A program made the translations under genes and the position numbers. Positions 54,634 through 63,685 of a stretch of DNA of 64,000 nt are shown one piece after another (within the stretch, counting starts at the first letter, position 1; every line of letters starts with the position of its first letter). The notes under the pieces are model-generated. The model searched no databases, was not told where the DNA came from, and saw only the letters and a list, made by a program, of their open reading frames with translations. The DNA comes from Ciceribacter lividus (GTDB taxonomy: Bacteria; Pseudomonadota; Alphaproteobacteria; Rhizobiales; Rhizobiaceae): assembly GCF_003337715.1 (NCBI RefSeq), contig NZ_QPIX01000003.1, positions 380,185 through 444,184 of the forward strand. Direction: 5' to 3'.

Positions 54634-55370
54634 CGACGAGCCGGTCCCTTCCGGCTCCTGCCTTTGCCCGGCGGCTCAACCGGGCGCGCCGCCTCTGGGA
54701 GTGGCTTGCCCTCGCCACCGGCGTGCTGATCGCCGTCAAGGTCGTCTCCTATCTCTACCTTGCGTTTGCGAGCTACGTGGTCGAACGCACCGGCTCGCGG
54801 GTCACCGCGGGCATCGACAGCCCAGCCGTACAGGCCTGGTTTCAGATCGAGATCTGGTGGGACATCACGGTGATCCTGCTGGGCGCCGTGCTGCTGATCG
54901 TCTGGCTCCGGCTGATCTGGCTTTCCGCCGTCCTTGCCGAGCGTATTTCGCCTGGCAGCGTGCGCTACGCGCCGTGGGTGGCGGTCGCCGGCTTTCTGGT
55001 GCCGATCGTCAGCCTCTGGATGCCGGTCTATACGATGAGCGACCTCGGTAACGTCTTTGCGCGGGAAGAGGGACGGTCGACGGACGCGTTTCCGTGGATT
55101 CCCGCCTTGATCGTCACGCTTGCGCTGGTCTCGTTCGGGTTGGATGCCGCCAGTTTCGATATCTCCGGGTCCGCGCCGATCGATATGGCGAGCGCACGGA
55201 CGGCCTTGCATCTCGCCGCCGCCGGAGGCGCCGGCAAGCTCCTGCTGCTGCTTGCCTGCGACGGCTTCCTGCGGGCGATCCGCCCCGGGCAGGAGATCGC
55301 CCTTGCCGATCTTTCCAGCCGCGAACGGGCATGGGGTCGGCCGGACGGGGATCGCGCAGATTCTCGATGA
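54630..55370 (+). CDS. DUF4328-like predicted membrane protein
   Basis: 246 residues, GTG start overlapping the glyQ stop. About six membrane helices (for example [60 protein letters not shown]). [10 protein letters not shown] and the long hydrophilic C-terminus suit DUF4328, whose function is unknown. It is conserved between glyQ and lemA in rhizobia, but with no evident link to translation. Confidence 0.75.
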   Translation: MTTSRSLPAPAFARRLNRARRLWEWLALATGVLIAVKVVSYLYLAFASYVVERTGSRVTAGIDSPAVQAWFQIEIWWDITVILLGAVLLIVWLRLIWLSAVLAERISPGSVRYAPWVAVAGFLVPIVSLWMPVYTMSDLGNVFAREEGRSTDAFPWIPALIVTLALVSFGLDAASFDISGSAPIDMASARTALHLAAAGGAGKLLLLLACDGFLRAIRPGQEIALADLSSRERAWGRPDGDRADSR

Positions 55371-55460
55371 CACCGGTCGCAAGGCCCTAGAATGGCTGGT
55401 GACTTTCCGCGCCGGGACGCATAAGGTCCGGCATTGTTCGCCTTCGCCGGAGCATGGAAG

Positions 55461-56012
55461 ATGTTTACTATTCTCGCGATACTTGCCGCCCTCGTTCTTT
55501 ACGTGGTTTTCATCTACAACGGCCTCGTCAAGTCCCGGCAGATGGCCGAGGAGGCCTGGTCCGGCATCGACGTGCAACTGAAGCGTCGTGCCGACCTCAT
55601 CCCGAACCTCATCGAGACGGTCAAGGGCTATGCCGGCCATGAGAAGTCGACGCTCGAGGAAGTCGTCGCGCTGCGCAACAAGGCGCAGGCCGTGCCCGCC
55701 GGTGACGTCGAGGGGCGTGCGGTCGCCGAAGGCCTGCTCGGCCAGGCGCTCGGTCGCGTGATCGCGCTCGCGGAAGCCTATCCGGACCTCAAGGCCAACC
55801 AGAACTTCCTGGAACTGCAGCGTTCGCTCGAAACCATCGAAGGCGAGATCCAGATGTCGCGCCGCTACTACAACGGTGCCGCGCGCGACCTGAACGTCAA
55901 GGTGGAGAGCTTCCCTTCCAATCTGGTGGCCGGCCAGTTCGGCTTTGCCAAGAAGCCCTATTTCGAGATTGCCAACGAGGCTGACCGCGCCGTTCCGACG
56001 GTGAAGTTCTAA
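55461..56012 (+). CDS. lemA: LemA family protein
   Basis: 183 residues, starting MFTILAILAALVLYVVF: one N-terminal membrane helix, then the LemA helical domain with YNGLVKSRQMAEEAWSGIDV and QLKRRADLIPNLIETVKGYA. DLKANQNFLELQRSLETIEGEIQ and YYNGAARDLNVKVESFPSN are hallmarks. Function unclear; usually paired with a DUF2207 membrane protein, which lies two genes downstream. Confidence 0.96.
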   Translation: MFTILAILAALVLYVVFIYNGLVKSRQMAEEAWSGIDVQLKRRADLIPNLIETVKGYAGHEKSTLEEVVALRNKAQAVPAGDVEGRAVAEGLLGQALGRVIALAEAYPDLKANQNFLELQRSLETIEGEIQMSRRYYNGAARDLNVKVESFPSNLVAGQFGFAKKPYFEIANEADRAVPTVKF

Positions 56013-56054
56013 GTTGAGCGTTCCCGTAAACGGAACGCGACCGAGACAAGACGT

Positions 56055-57311
56055 ATGACCACAGACAGACTGACCATCATTCCGCCCGGCCATCCGCTCA
56101 CCGGACGGGTGAGCCCTCCGGGCTCGAAATCGATCACCAATCGTGCACTGCTGCTTGCCGGACTGGCGAAGGGGACGAGCCGTCTCACCGGCGCGCTGAA
56201 GAGCGACGACACCCGCTATATGGCCGAAGCGCTGCGGGCGATGGGCGTGACCGTCGAGGAGCCCGATGCGACGACCTTCGTCGTCACGAGTTCCGGCGAG
56301 CTGACGCCGCCGGACGCGCCGCTCTTCCTCGGCAATGCCGGCACCGCAACACGCTTCCTGACGGCTGCGCTGGCGCTCGGCCGCGGGCGCTATGTGGTCG
56401 ACGGCGACGAGCACATGCGCAAGCGTCCGATCAAGCCGCTTGTCGATGCACTCCGTTCGCTCGGCGTCGCGATCGATGCCCCGACCGGCTGCCCGCCGGT
56501 CACCATCGATGCCACCGGCGCCTTCGCGGAGAACCGCGTGGTGATCGATGCCGGCCTGTCGAGCCAGTATGTCTCTGCGCTGCTGATGGCCGCGGCCTGC
56601 GCCGATGCCCCCTTCGAGATCGCCTTGGCCGGTGCCGATATCGGCGCGCGCGGCTATATCGACCTGACGCTTGCCGCCATGCGCGCCTTCGGTGCACGCG
56701 TCGAGCAGCCGACGCCCGCCTCCTGGCGGATCGAGCCGACCGGCTATACGGCGACCGACTTCCACATCGAGCCCGACGCGTCGGCCGCCACCTATCTCTG
56801 GGCGGCGGAAGTACTGACGGGTGGGACAATCGACATCGGCACGCCGGCCGGCGCATTCACCCAGCCGGATGCCAAGGCTCACGACGTGATCGCCGCCTTC
56901 CCGTCCATGCCGGCGGTGATCGACGGGTCGCAGATGCAGGATGCGATCCCGACGATCGCGGTGCTCGCGGCCTTCAACGACAAGCCGGTGCGCTTCACCG
57001 GCATCGCCAACCTCCGCGTCAAGGAATGTGACCGGGTGCGGGCGCTGTCGACGGGCCTGAACAATATCCGCCCCGGGCTCGCGACGGAGGAGGGCGACGA
57101 CCTTCTGGTCTTCGCCGATCCGGCGCTTGCGGGCCAGAACCTGCCGGCGGCGATCGACACCTTCGCCGACCACCGCATCGCCATGAGTTTTGCGCTCGCC
57201 GGGCTGAAGATTTCCGGCATCACCATTCTCGACCCCGGCTGCGTCGCCAAGACCTATCCCGATTACTGGGATGCGCTGGCCTCGCTCGGCGTCGAATACA
57301 AGGCGGGATAA
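56055..57311 (+). CDS. aroA: 3-phosphoshikimate 1-carboxyvinyltransferase (EPSP synthase)
   Basis: 418 residues. PEP and S3P site motifs PGSKSITNRALLLAGLA (about 22-38), LFLGNAGTATRFLTAAL (about 92-108), and RVKECDRVRALSTGL (about 325-339). Joins shikimate 3-phosphate to PEP in aromatic amino acid synthesis. The LGNAGTA motif is the class I/plant-like form; rhizobial housekeeping AroA is usually the divergent class II form (NAATGCR), so this may be a second paralogue, here sitting between lemA and DUF2207. Confidence 0.9.
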   Translation: MTTDRLTIIPPGHPLTGRVSPPGSKSITNRALLLAGLAKGTSRLTGALKSDDTRYMAEALRAMGVTVEEPDATTFVVTSSGELTPPDAPLFLGNAGTATRFLTAALALGRGRYVVDGDEHMRKRPIKPLVDALRSLGVAIDAPTGCPPVTIDATGAFAENRVVIDAGLSSQYVSALLMAAACADAPFEIALAGADIGARGYIDLTLAAMRAFGARVEQPTPASWRIEPTGYTATDFHIEPDASAATYLWAAEVLTGGTIDIGTPAGAFTQPDAKAHDVIAAFPSMPAVIDGSQMQDAIPTIAVLAAFNDKPVRFTGIANLRVKECDRVRALSTGLNNIRPGLATEEGDDLLVFADPALAGQNLPAAIDTFADHRIAMSFALAGLKISGITILDPGCVAKTYPDYWDALASLGVEYKAG

Positions 57312-57317
57312 TCGACC

Positions 57318-59249
57318 GTGAAAACGCTCTTCGGCCTCCTCTTCACGATGTTCCTCTCGCTGGCCCTCGTGAGGGGAGCTGCGGCCGAAGAGGTCATCCG
57401 CTCCTACCATGCCGATATCGAGGTCGCGGCCGACGCGACGCTGACGGTGACGGAAACGATCACCGTCAATGCCGAGGGCAACGAGATCCGGCGCGGCATC
57501 TTCCGCGACTTCCCGCTCTATGCCGTCGATGACGCCGGCCGCCGAACGAAGGTCGACTTCGAGCTCCTTTCGGTCGAACGCGACGGCGAGCCCGAGGCGA
57601 ACCATACCGAGACCATTTCCGGCGGTATCCGTATCTATGCCGGCTCGGCCGACGTCTTCCTCTCGCCGGGGGAATATACCTACCGCTTCACCTACAGGAC
57701 CGGTCGGCAGATCCGCTATTTCGAGGATCATGACGAGCTCTACTGGAACGTCACCGGCAACGGCTGGCAGTTTCCGATCGAGGAGGCGAGCGCCACGGTC
57801 TCGCTTCCGGACGGTGCGAAGCCGACGAAGACGGCGGTCTATACCGGCCCGCAGGGCTCGACGGAGAGCAACGCCCGCGCGGTGCCCGGCAGCGGCGGGC
57901 TGCAGTTCGAGACGACCCGCCCGCTCGGCCCTGAGGAGGGATTGACCATCGTCCTCGCTTTGCCGAAAGGCGTCGTCGCCGCGCCATCGGCCGAACAGAC
58001 ACGCTGGTGGTTCCTGCGCGACAACATCAACGCGATCCTCGGCTTCGGCGGGCTCTTCCTGGTCTTTGCCTATTACCTGCGTTCGTGGCTAGCCGTCGGA
58101 CGCGACCCGGACGGAGGCGTGATCGTGCCGCGCTGGGACCCGCCGGAGGGCATTTCGCCGGCGCTGGTCAACTACATCGACAACAAGGGCTTTTCCGGCG
58201 CGGGCTGGACGGCGCTCTCCGCCTCGCTGATCGATCTCGCCGTCCACGGCTATGTCGAGCTCGACGACCTCGAAAAGTCGATCGTCGTGCGGCGCACCGG
58301 CAAGGCCGCGCCGACGACGCTTCCGGGCGGGCAGGCGAGCCTGCTTGCGGAACTCGGTGAGGCCGGCAGCACGTTCACCATCGACAAGAAGAACGGAAAG
58401 CGGGTCGAGAGCGCCGGACGCAAGTTCCGCAGCGCCATCGAGAAGGAGCATCGCGGCAAGTACTACCGCGCCAATTCCGGCTATTTCGCCGGCGGCGTGG
58501 TGCTCAGCATCGCAGCACTCGCCGCGCTCTTCGTCTTCGGGACGCTCGAGGAGGACACGATCGGGCTGATGTTCATCCCGACCTTCTTCTCGGTGTTCTT
58601 CGGCGCCTTCGGGGTGGCGATCGGCAAAGGCTTCAGCCGCAGCTCCTCGCTGCTCTCAAAGATCGTCTCGATCGTGGTGCTGACGGTGATCGGTTTCGCC
58701 GCCTTCACCATCTTCTCGCTGGTCGTCGTGACGGCCGTCTTCGAGCTTGCCGATGCGAGCCAGACGGAAGTGGTGGTCGCCGTCGGCGCCATCGTGCTGC
58801 TCAACGTGCTCTTCTTCTTCCTGATGGGCGCGCCGACGCCGATCGGCCGCAAGATGATGGACGGCATCGAGGGCCTGCGCACCTATATGACGCTCGCCGA
58901 GAAGGACCGGCTCAACATGCAGGGCGTGCCGGTAATGTCGCCGAGCCACTTCGAAACCCTGCTGCCCTACGCCGTCGCGCTCGGGGTCGAAAAGCCATGG
59001 ACCCGCACCTTCGAGACCTGGCTCGCCTCGGCCGCAGCCGGTGCTGCTGCGGCGAGCTACCAGCCGGCCTGGTATCACGGCGATCTTTCGCGCGGCGTCG
59101 GCGATCGCATCGGCGGCTTCTCCTCGGCGATGGCCTCCACCATGGCCTCGACCATCCCGCAACCAGTCAAGAGCTCGTCCTCCGGCTTCTCCTCGGGCGG
59201 CGGCTTTTCCGGCGGCGGCGGCGGTGGCGGCGGCGGCGGAGGGTGGTGA
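57318..59249 (+). CDS. DUF2207 membrane protein
   Basis: 643 residues, GTG start. Signal/anchor helix (about 1-22), periplasmic immunoglobulin-like DUF2207 domain (about 25-205; [20 protein letters not shown]), membrane helix (about 235-255), a cytosolic domain, and three more helices (about 395-415, 440-460, 475-495). Ends in a Ser/Gly tail ([16 protein letters not shown]). LemA partner by genomic context. Likely in the inner membrane. Function unknown. Confidence 0.92.
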   Translation: MKTLFGLLFTMFLSLALVRGAAAEEVIRSYHADIEVAADATLTVTETITVNAEGNEIRRGIFRDFPLYAVDDAGRRTKVDFELLSVERDGEPEANHTETISGGIRIYAGSADVFLSPGEYTYRFTYRTGRQIRYFEDHDELYWNVTGNGWQFPIEEASATVSLPDGAKPTKTAVYTGPQGSTESNARAVPGSGGLQFETTRPLGPEEGLTIVLALPKGVVAAPSAEQTRWWFLRDNINAILGFGGLFLVFAYYLRSWLAVGRDPDGGVIVPRWDPPEGISPALVNYIDNKGFSGAGWTALSASLIDLAVHGYVELDDLEKSIVVRRTGKAAPTTLPGGQASLLAELGEAGSTFTIDKKNGKRVESAGRKFRSAIEKEHRGKYYRANSGYFAGGVVLSIAALAALFVFGTLEEDTIGLMFIPTFFSVFFGAFGVAIGKGFSRSSSLLSKIVSIVVLTVIGFAAFTIFSLVVVTAVFELADASQTEVVVAVGAIVLLNVLFFFLMGAPTPIGRKMMDGIEGLRTYMTLAEKDRLNMQGVPVMSPSHFETLLPYAVALGVEKPWTRTFETWLASAAAGAAAASYQPAWYHGDLSRGVGDRIGGFSSAMASTMASTIPQPVKSSSSGFSSGGGFSGGGGGGGGGGGW

Positions 59250-59278
59250 GGGGACGTCCCGCGCCGAATCATATTGCG

Positions 59279-59303
59279 ATATGTATCATGATGTGATACA
59301 TAT
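59279..59303. promoter_or_regulatory. higBA operator
   Basis: ATATGTATCA (59279-59288), TGATG, TGATACATAT (59294-59303), a perfect 10-bp inverted repeat that ends 21 bp before higB. AT-rich compared with surroundings. Expected binding site for the HigA antitoxin, which autorepresses such operons. Confidence 0.85.
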
Positions 59304-59323
59304 GAGAAACTCGGGAAGATGCG

Positions 59324-59605
59324 ATGATAAGGTCCTACGCCTCGGCGATGACCGAGATGATCGCCGCCGGCGAGGCGCCGAAGGGGTTTCCGGCCGATCT
59401 GCTGCGCCGCGCCGTCGTCAAGCTGACATTGATCGACAACGCCGTCAGCCTGCACGATCTGGCGAGCCCTCCCGGCAATCGGCTGGAAGCGCTGAAGGGC
59501 AATCGGCAGGGGCAGCATTCGATCCGCATCAACGACCAATGGCGGATCTGCTTCGTCTGGGTGAACGGCAACGCGGAGAAAGTCGAGATCGTCGACTATC
59601 ATTGA
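59324..59605 (+). CDS. higB: HigB-type toxin (RelE superfamily)
   Basis: 93 residues. RelE/HigB fold; DLASPPGNRLEALKGNRQGQ, then HSIRINDQWRICFVW and EKVEIVDYH match host-inhibition-of-growth toxins, which cut mRNA at the ribosome. Toxin before antitoxin is the HigBA order. GGGAAG precedes the ATG. The pair is inserted between DUF2207 and glyS. Confidence 0.93.
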   Translation: MIRSYASAMTEMIAAGEAPKGFPADLLRRAVVKLTLIDNAVSLHDLASPPGNRLEALKGNRQGQHSIRINDQWRICFVWVNGNAEKVEIVDYH

Positions 59606-59629
59606 GGCCGGCGAAAAAGGATGAGAGAT

Positions 59630-59926
59630 ATGGTCGTGGCACTGCCTCCGGTTCATCCGGGTGAGATCTTGCGGGACGAGTTTCTTCAGCCCTTGGGCAT
59701 GAGCGCCGGCGCCCTCGCGAAGAAGCTGAACGTTCCGCGCACGCGCATCGAGCGGCTGGTTGCCGAACAGACGGCGCTGACGCCCGACACCGCCCTGCGC
59801 CTCGCCCGCTTCTTCGACACCTCGCCGCAATTCTGGATGAACCTGCAGACCAGTTATGACCTCAAGGTGGAGGCAGCCGCCAAGGCGGAGGAAATCGCCG
59901 CTATCCCCGTCATGAGTGCCGCATAG
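59630..59926 (+). CDS. higA: HigA-type antitoxin (XRE helix-turn-helix)
   Basis: 98 residues; start at 59630 is chosen since AAGGA sits 8 bases upstream (the ATG at 59621 is too close). N-terminal VHPGEILRDEFLQPLGMSA and helix-turn-helix ALAKKLNVPRTRIERLVAEQ, then TPDTALRLARFFDTSPQFWM, typical HigA. It neutralises HigB and represses the operon through the upstream palindrome. Confidence 0.94.
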   Translation: MVVALPPVHPGEILRDEFLQPLGMSAGALAKKLNVPRTRIERLVAEQTALTPDTALRLARFFDTSPQFWMNLQTSYDLKVEAAAKAEEIAAIPVMSAA

Positions 59927-60039
59927 CCGGGCGACAACCTCCTCGCAACATCGCGCAATTTCCCGTATTGCCGGATGACTTTTCGCGCCGGGCTTGCTAA
60001 GTCCGCGGCAACCCAGGCAACAAACAAAAAGTCAGTTCC

Positions 60040-62307
60040 ATGCCCGATCTTCTGCTTGAACTCCGCTCCGAGGAAATTCCTGCCCGCATGCAGCGCAAGG
60101 CCGCGGGCGACCTGAAGAAGCTCGTGACCGACGCGCTGGTCGAGGCGGGGCTGACCTACGAGGGCGCGCGCGAATACTGGACGCCGCGCCGCCTTGCCCT
60201 CGACATCCGCGGGCTCACCGGCCGCTCCGCCGATGTCCGCGAGGAGAAGAAGGGGCCGCGCGTCGACGCGCCGGAAAAGGCGATCGAGGGCTTTCTGCGC
60301 GGCGCCGGCCTTTCCGATGTCTCTCAGGCGCAGGTGGTCAGCGATCCGAAGAAGGGCGATTTCTACGTCGCTTTCATCGAGAAGCCCGGCCGTCCCGCAG
60401 AAGAGATCATCGCCGCGGTCATGCCGGGCATCATCCGCGATTTCCCCTGGCCGAAGTCGATGCGGTCGGGTTCCGCATCCATGCCGAGGGGCATGTCCTA
60501 TGGCGGCATCGAGGGCAAGGGCAGCGAAAGCCTGCGCTGGGTGCGCCCGCTGCAGTCGATCGTCTGCACCTTCGGCACCGAGAATGATGAAGTTGCCGTC
60601 ATCCCCTTCGAGATCGACGGCATCGTGGCAAGCAACATCACCTACGGCCACCGCTTCCACGCGCCGGAGGCGATCACCGTCCGGCGCTTCGGCGATTACG
60701 TCGCGAGCCTCGAAAAGGCGAAGGTTGTGCTCGACGCCGAGCGCCGCCGTCAGATCATCGTGCAGGATGCCGCCAACCTCGCCTTTGCGAACGGCCTCGA
60801 CTTGGTCGAGGATGCCGACCTCCTGGAAGAGGTCTCCGGCCTCGTCGAATACCCGCACGTGCTGCTCGGTACCTTCGAGGAAGACTTCCTCTCGATCCCG
60901 GCGGAAATCATCCGGCTGACGATCAAGACCAATCAGAAGTGCTTCGTCACCCGCCCGCATGGCGTCCACCTCCCCCTTGAGGGGGGAGGTCGCGCGGAAC
61001 GCGCGGGTGGGGGTGATACGGCGTCGGTCGCGAGCGATCACCCCACCCCGGCCCTTCGGTCCGACCCTCCCCCTCAAGGGGAGGGTGTGCTCTCCAACCA
61101 TTTCATCCTCGTCTCCAACATCGAGGCGAAGGACGGCGGCAAGGAGATCATGCACGGCAACGGCAAGGTCGTGCGCGCGCGCCTTTCCGACGCGCTGCAT
61201 TTCTGGAAGCGCGACCAGGGCGACCTGCCGGACCTCGACACGCTGAAGGCGTCTGCCGCGAAATTCGGCCTCGACCTCAAGAAGCCGCTCGACCAGCGCA
61301 TGGCCAAGCTCGATGCGCTGAACGTCACCTTCCACGCCAAGCTCGGCACACAGGGCGAGCGCGTTGCCCGCATCCGGGCGCTCGCCAGGGAACTGGCGCC
61401 GATCGTCGGCGCCGATGCCGCCCTCGTCGACCGCGCCGTTGTGCTGGCGAAAGCCGACCTGCGCACCGAGGCGGTCGGCGAATTCCCCGAACTGCAGGGC
61501 GTCATGGGCCGCAAATATGCGCTGCTGCAAGGCGAGCACGAGAGCGTCGCCGCAGCGATCGAGGATCACTACAAGCCACAGGGGCCCTCCGACCGCGTGC
61601 CGGACGACAAGGTGGCGATCACGGTGGCGCTCGCCGACAAGCTGGATACGCTGACTGGCTTCTGGGCGATCGACGAAAAGCCGACCGGCTCGAAGGACCC
61701 CTATGCGCTGCGCCGTGCGGCGCTGGGTGTGGTGCGGATCATTCTGGAGCGGGGGATTCGCATCGGGCTTTCGAGTGTTGCCAGAGATTCTGACCTCCTT
61801 TCCTTCTTCCACGACCGCCTGAAGGTCTATCTGCGTGATCAGGGTGCCCGCCACGACATCATCGATGCGGTGCTCACCCCCGAAGCCGACGACTTGCTGA
61901 TGGTCGCCCGCCGCGCGGAAGCGCTGACGGCCTTCATCACCTCCGAGGATGGCATCAACCTGCTCGCCGGCACCAAGCGGGCGACGCAGCTTCTCGCCGC
62001 GGAAGAGAAGAAGGGCACCGTCGTCGCCGACGCGGTTTCCGATGCGCTGCTGACGCTCGACGCGGAAAAGGCGCTCTACGCCGCGATCAGGGTCGCGACC
62101 GCGGAAGCTGCCGAAGCGGTGGCGAAGGAAGACTTCCGCTCCGCCATGCAGGCGCTGTCGAAGCTTCGCGCGCCGGTCGACACCTTCTTCGACGACGTGC
62201 TGGTGAACGACGAGGATGCCGCGATCCGCGCCAACCGCCTGGCGCTGCTGAAGGCGATCCGCGAGGCGACCGGCACCGTCGCCGACTTCTCGAAGATTTC
62301 GGGCTAG
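60040..62307 (+). CDS. glyS: Glycyl-tRNA synthetase beta subunit, with an inserted palindromic element
   Basis: 755 residues, about 40 longer than expected. N-terminal [18 protein letters not shown] and the C-terminal anticodon-binding region ([20 protein letters not shown]) are normal. Residues about 310-350 come from a roughly 123-bp palindromic repeat inserted in frame between CFVTRPHG and [11 protein letters not shown], replacing a short loop. The reading frame stays open through it, so GlyRS carries an extra Gly/Pro/Ala-rich surface insert. Confidence 0.96.
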   Translation: MPDLLLELRSEEIPARMQRKAAGDLKKLVTDALVEAGLTYEGAREYWTPRRLALDIRGLTGRSADVREEKKGPRVDAPEKAIEGFLRGAGLSDVSQAQVVSDPKKGDFYVAFIEKPGRPAEEIIAAVMPGIIRDFPWPKSMRSGSASMPRGMSYGGIEGKGSESLRWVRPLQSIVCTFGTENDEVAVIPFEIDGIVASNITYGHRFHAPEAITVRRFGDYVASLEKAKVVLDAERRRQIIVQDAANLAFANGLDLVEDADLLEEVSGLVEYPHVLLGTFEEDFLSIPAEIIRLTIKTNQKCFVTRPHGVHLPLEGGGRAERAGGGDTASVASDHPTPALRSDPPPQGEGVLSNHFILVSNIEAKDGGKEIMHGNGKVVRARLSDALHFWKRDQGDLPDLDTLKASAAKFGLDLKKPLDQRMAKLDALNVTFHAKLGTQGERVARIRALARELAPIVGADAALVDRAVVLAKADLRTEAVGEFPELQGVMGRKYALLQGEHESVAAAIEDHYKPQGPSDRVPDDKVAITVALADKLDTLTGFWAIDEKPTGSKDPYALRRAALGVVRIILERGIRIGLSSVARDSDLLSFFHDRLKVYLRDQGARHDIIDAVLTPEADDLLMVARRAEALTAFITSEDGINLLAGTKRATQLLAAEEKKGTVVADAVSDALLTLDAEKALYAAIRVATAEAAEAVAKEDFRSAMQALSKLRAPVDTFFDDVLVNDEDAAIRANRLALLKAIREATGTVADFSKISG
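60966..61088. repeat. Palindromic repeat element inside glyS
   Basis: Outer palindromes ACCTCCCCC-TTGA-GGGGGGAGGT (60968-60990) and ACCCTCCCC-CTCAA-GGGGAGGGT (61064-61086) bound an inner inverted repeat GGGTGGGGGTGAT / ATCACCCCACCC (61005-61046 region). It is the kind of intergenic repeat common in Rhizobiales, here inside a coding sequence in frame. Confidence 0.85.
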
Positions 62308-62310
62308 CCT

Positions 62311-62378
62311 CTCCCCTCGTGGAAGAGGAAAAAAATCGGCATCTTGGCTTTGGCCAAGTGCCAGATTTTTCAGGGGAG
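62311..62378. repeat. Palindromic repeat between glyS and DUF523
   Basis: Outer CTCCCCT (62311-62317) and AGGGGAG (62372-62378), inner AAAAATC..CTTGGC (62331-62348) against GCCAAG..GATTTTT (62353-62370). One long imperfect hairpin, 4 bp after the glyS stop. Probably another member of a dispersed palindromic family; it may also terminate glyS. Confidence 0.65.
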
Positions 62379-62438
62379 GGGGAAGGTCTGACGCAGGACG
62401 TTCGCCTTCTCGGCGGGCTGCCCGCAAGGGGAAGAGGA

Positions 62439-62939
62439 GTGAAAGTGCCGAAAATCCTCATCAGCGCCTGTCTTCTCGGCCGCCCGGTCCGCTACGACGG
62501 CAAGGGCAAGCCGCTCGTCCACCCGGCGATCGACCGCTGGAAGGCCGAGGGCCGGCTCGTCGCCTTCTGCCCGGAACAGGCGGGCGGACTTTCGACGCCG
62601 CGCCCCCCGGCCGAGATCGAGGGCGGCGCGAGCGGCGAGGACGTGATCGAGGGGCGCGCAAGGGTCATCGAGAAGACCGGCCGCGACGTCACGAAAGCGT
62701 TCGTCGAGGGTGGACGGAAGGCCGTCGACTTCGCCCGCGCCAATGGCTGTGCCTACGCGCTCCTGATCGACGGCAGCCCGTCCTGCGGGTCGGGTTTCAT
62801 CTATGACGGAAGCTTTTCCGGTGTTCGCCATCCGGGCCTTGGGGTAACCGCGGCGCTCTTGCGCCAAGCCGGCATCGCGGTCTTTTCCGATCGCGAAATA
62901 GAGGCGCTCGTGGCGCGCATCGCCGAAGGGATGGAATAG
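62439..62939 (+). CDS. DUF523 family protein
   Basis: 166 residues from a GTG start (VKVPKILISACLLG); a second GTG two codons on is equally good, since GAGGAG lies just ahead. Upstream frame covers the repeat and is not coding. DUF523 features: ISACLLGRPVRYDGKGK, FCPEQAGGLSTPRPPAEI and IDGSPSCGSGFIYDG, with three conserved Cys (SACLLG, FCPE, PSCG) that may bind a metal or cluster. Function unknown. Its 3' end has a second, partial copy 0.65 kb downstream. Confidence 0.9.
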   Translation: MKVPKILISACLLGRPVRYDGKGKPLVHPAIDRWKAEGRLVAFCPEQAGGLSTPRPPAEIEGGASGEDVIEGRARVIEKTGRDVTKAFVEGGRKAVDFARANGCAYALLIDGSPSCGSGFIYDGSFSGVRHPGLGVTAALLRQAGIAVFSDREIEALVARIAEGME

Positions 62940-62984
62940 TTCCGTCCTGCGGTCGGTGTGCTGCAGGCAGGGCAAAAACACGAA

Positions 62985-63006
62985 GGGCGGCGTTGCCGCC
63001 GCCCTG
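62985..63006 (-). terminator. Stem-loop after the secreted-protein gene (copy 1)
   Basis: AGGGCGGCG, 4-base loop, CGCCGCCCT. On the minus strand it is followed 5 bases later by a TTTTT run, so it can terminate the copy 1 gene; it also faces the DUF523 stop. An identical hairpin is at 63641-63662. Confidence 0.65.
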
Positions 63007-63027
63007 ATCAGCTCCGGGGTGTCCGGA

Positions 63028-63369
63028 TCAATCGTCGTTGTCGCTGCCACCGTTGTGGTCGCTGCCGCCGTCATGGCCGCCACCGTGGTCGCTGTCGTTG
63101 CCGCTGTCATGGCCGGCACCGTGGTCGTTCTCGCCACGGCCGTTGTCGTCATTGCCGTTGCGCTCGTTGCGTTCGTTGCGCTCGCGGTTGCGTTCGGTAT
63201 GGCCCATGCCGTTGTCGTCGTTCGAACGGTCGCTCCGTGCGGACGAGGAATCGTGGCCGAGGCACTGAGCAACGGTGGAGCAACCTTCGCTCGCCATGGC
63301 AGGCGCGGAAAGCAGCGAGGAAGTGGACGCGGCGAGAAGGGCGGCGAATACTGCGATGTAGGTCTTCAT
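63028..63369 (-). CDS. Small secreted Asn/Asp/Gly/His-rich protein, copy 1
   Basis: 113 residues. A signal peptide ends PAMA at about residue 26. The short mature N-terminus holds a Cys pair (EGCSTVAQC), and the rest is low complexity: ERN repeats (RNRERNERNERNGN), then Asp/Gly/His/Asn repeats (DHGAGHDSG, HDGGSDHNGG). Strongly hydrophilic; metal binding by the His/Asp repeats is a guess. GGAGG precedes the start. Upstream lies a set of 11-bp phased GTCAG repeats. I know no named family. Confidence 0.75.
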   Translation of the reverse strand: MKTYIAVFAALLAASTSSLLSAPAMASEGCSTVAQCLGHDSSSARSDRSNDDNGMGHTERNRERNERNERNGNDDNGRGENDHGAGHDSGNDSDHGGGHDGGSDHNGGSDNDD

Positions 63370-63401
63370 TGGTCAGTCCTCCGTGTTGAATATGGGATCA
63401 T

Positions 63402-63455
63402 GTATACTCAACGCTGACTGACGGATGCCTGACCGGTACCTGACGGTGAGCTGAC
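63402..63455 (-). promoter_or_regulatory. Phased GTCAG repeats and -10 of the copy 1 gene
   Basis: On the minus strand four GTCAG units recur at exactly 11-bp steps (CTGAC on plus at 63418, 63429, 63440 and 63451), with a fifth overlapping at 63414. In 7-mer form CNGTCAG is separated by 4 bases, as in Pho-box arrays. A -10-like GTATAC (63402-63407) follows, so the array covers the -35 region, typical for activation by OmpR/PhoB-class regulators such as PhoB or ChvI. Confidence 0.6.
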
Positions 63456-63481
63456 AGGGGAAGAAAAGTGGAAGAAGGAAA

Positions 63482-63598
63482 GGTCGGCGCCACGATGGCG
63501 CAGGCGTGACAGCGGCACTTCTGCGACGGGCCGGCATCGCGGTCTTTTCCGATCGCGAAATAGAGGCGCTCGTGGCGCGCATCGCCGAAGGCACTTGA
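63482..63598 (+). pseudogene. 3' remnant of a DUF523 gene
   Basis: Matches the end of the DUF523 gene. In frame it reads RHDGAGVTAALLRRAGIAVF and then SDREIEALVARIAEGT before a TGA at 63596. The last 60 bases before the stop are identical to the intact gene while the earlier part differs mostly at third positions. The 5' three quarters of the gene are missing. It lies on the same strand and in the same relation to the second secreted-protein copy, marking the tandem duplication. Confidence 0.85.
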
Positions 63599-63640
63599 TC
63601 GCCCGTCGGCGGCCATATCAAAGACATGCCAGACATGCGA

Positions 63641-63662
63641 AGGGCGGCGTTGCCGCCGCCCT
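63641..63662 (-). terminator. Stem-loop after the secreted-protein gene (copy 2)
   Basis: AGGGCGGCG, 4-base loop, CGCCGCCCT, identical to the hairpin after copy 1, though the U tract is not retained. Confidence 0.5.
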
Positions 63663-63685
63663 GATCAGCTCCGGGGGTGTCCGGA

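Noticed and set aside
54540..57731. 1063-codon open frame on the minus strand across glyQ, lemA and aroA
   Set aside because: Antisense shadow of well-recognised genes in GC-rich DNA; Arg/Gly/Asp-rich translation with no domain.
59854..62427. 857-codon minus-strand frame across glyS
   Set aside because: Antisense of glyS; composition typical of shadow frames.
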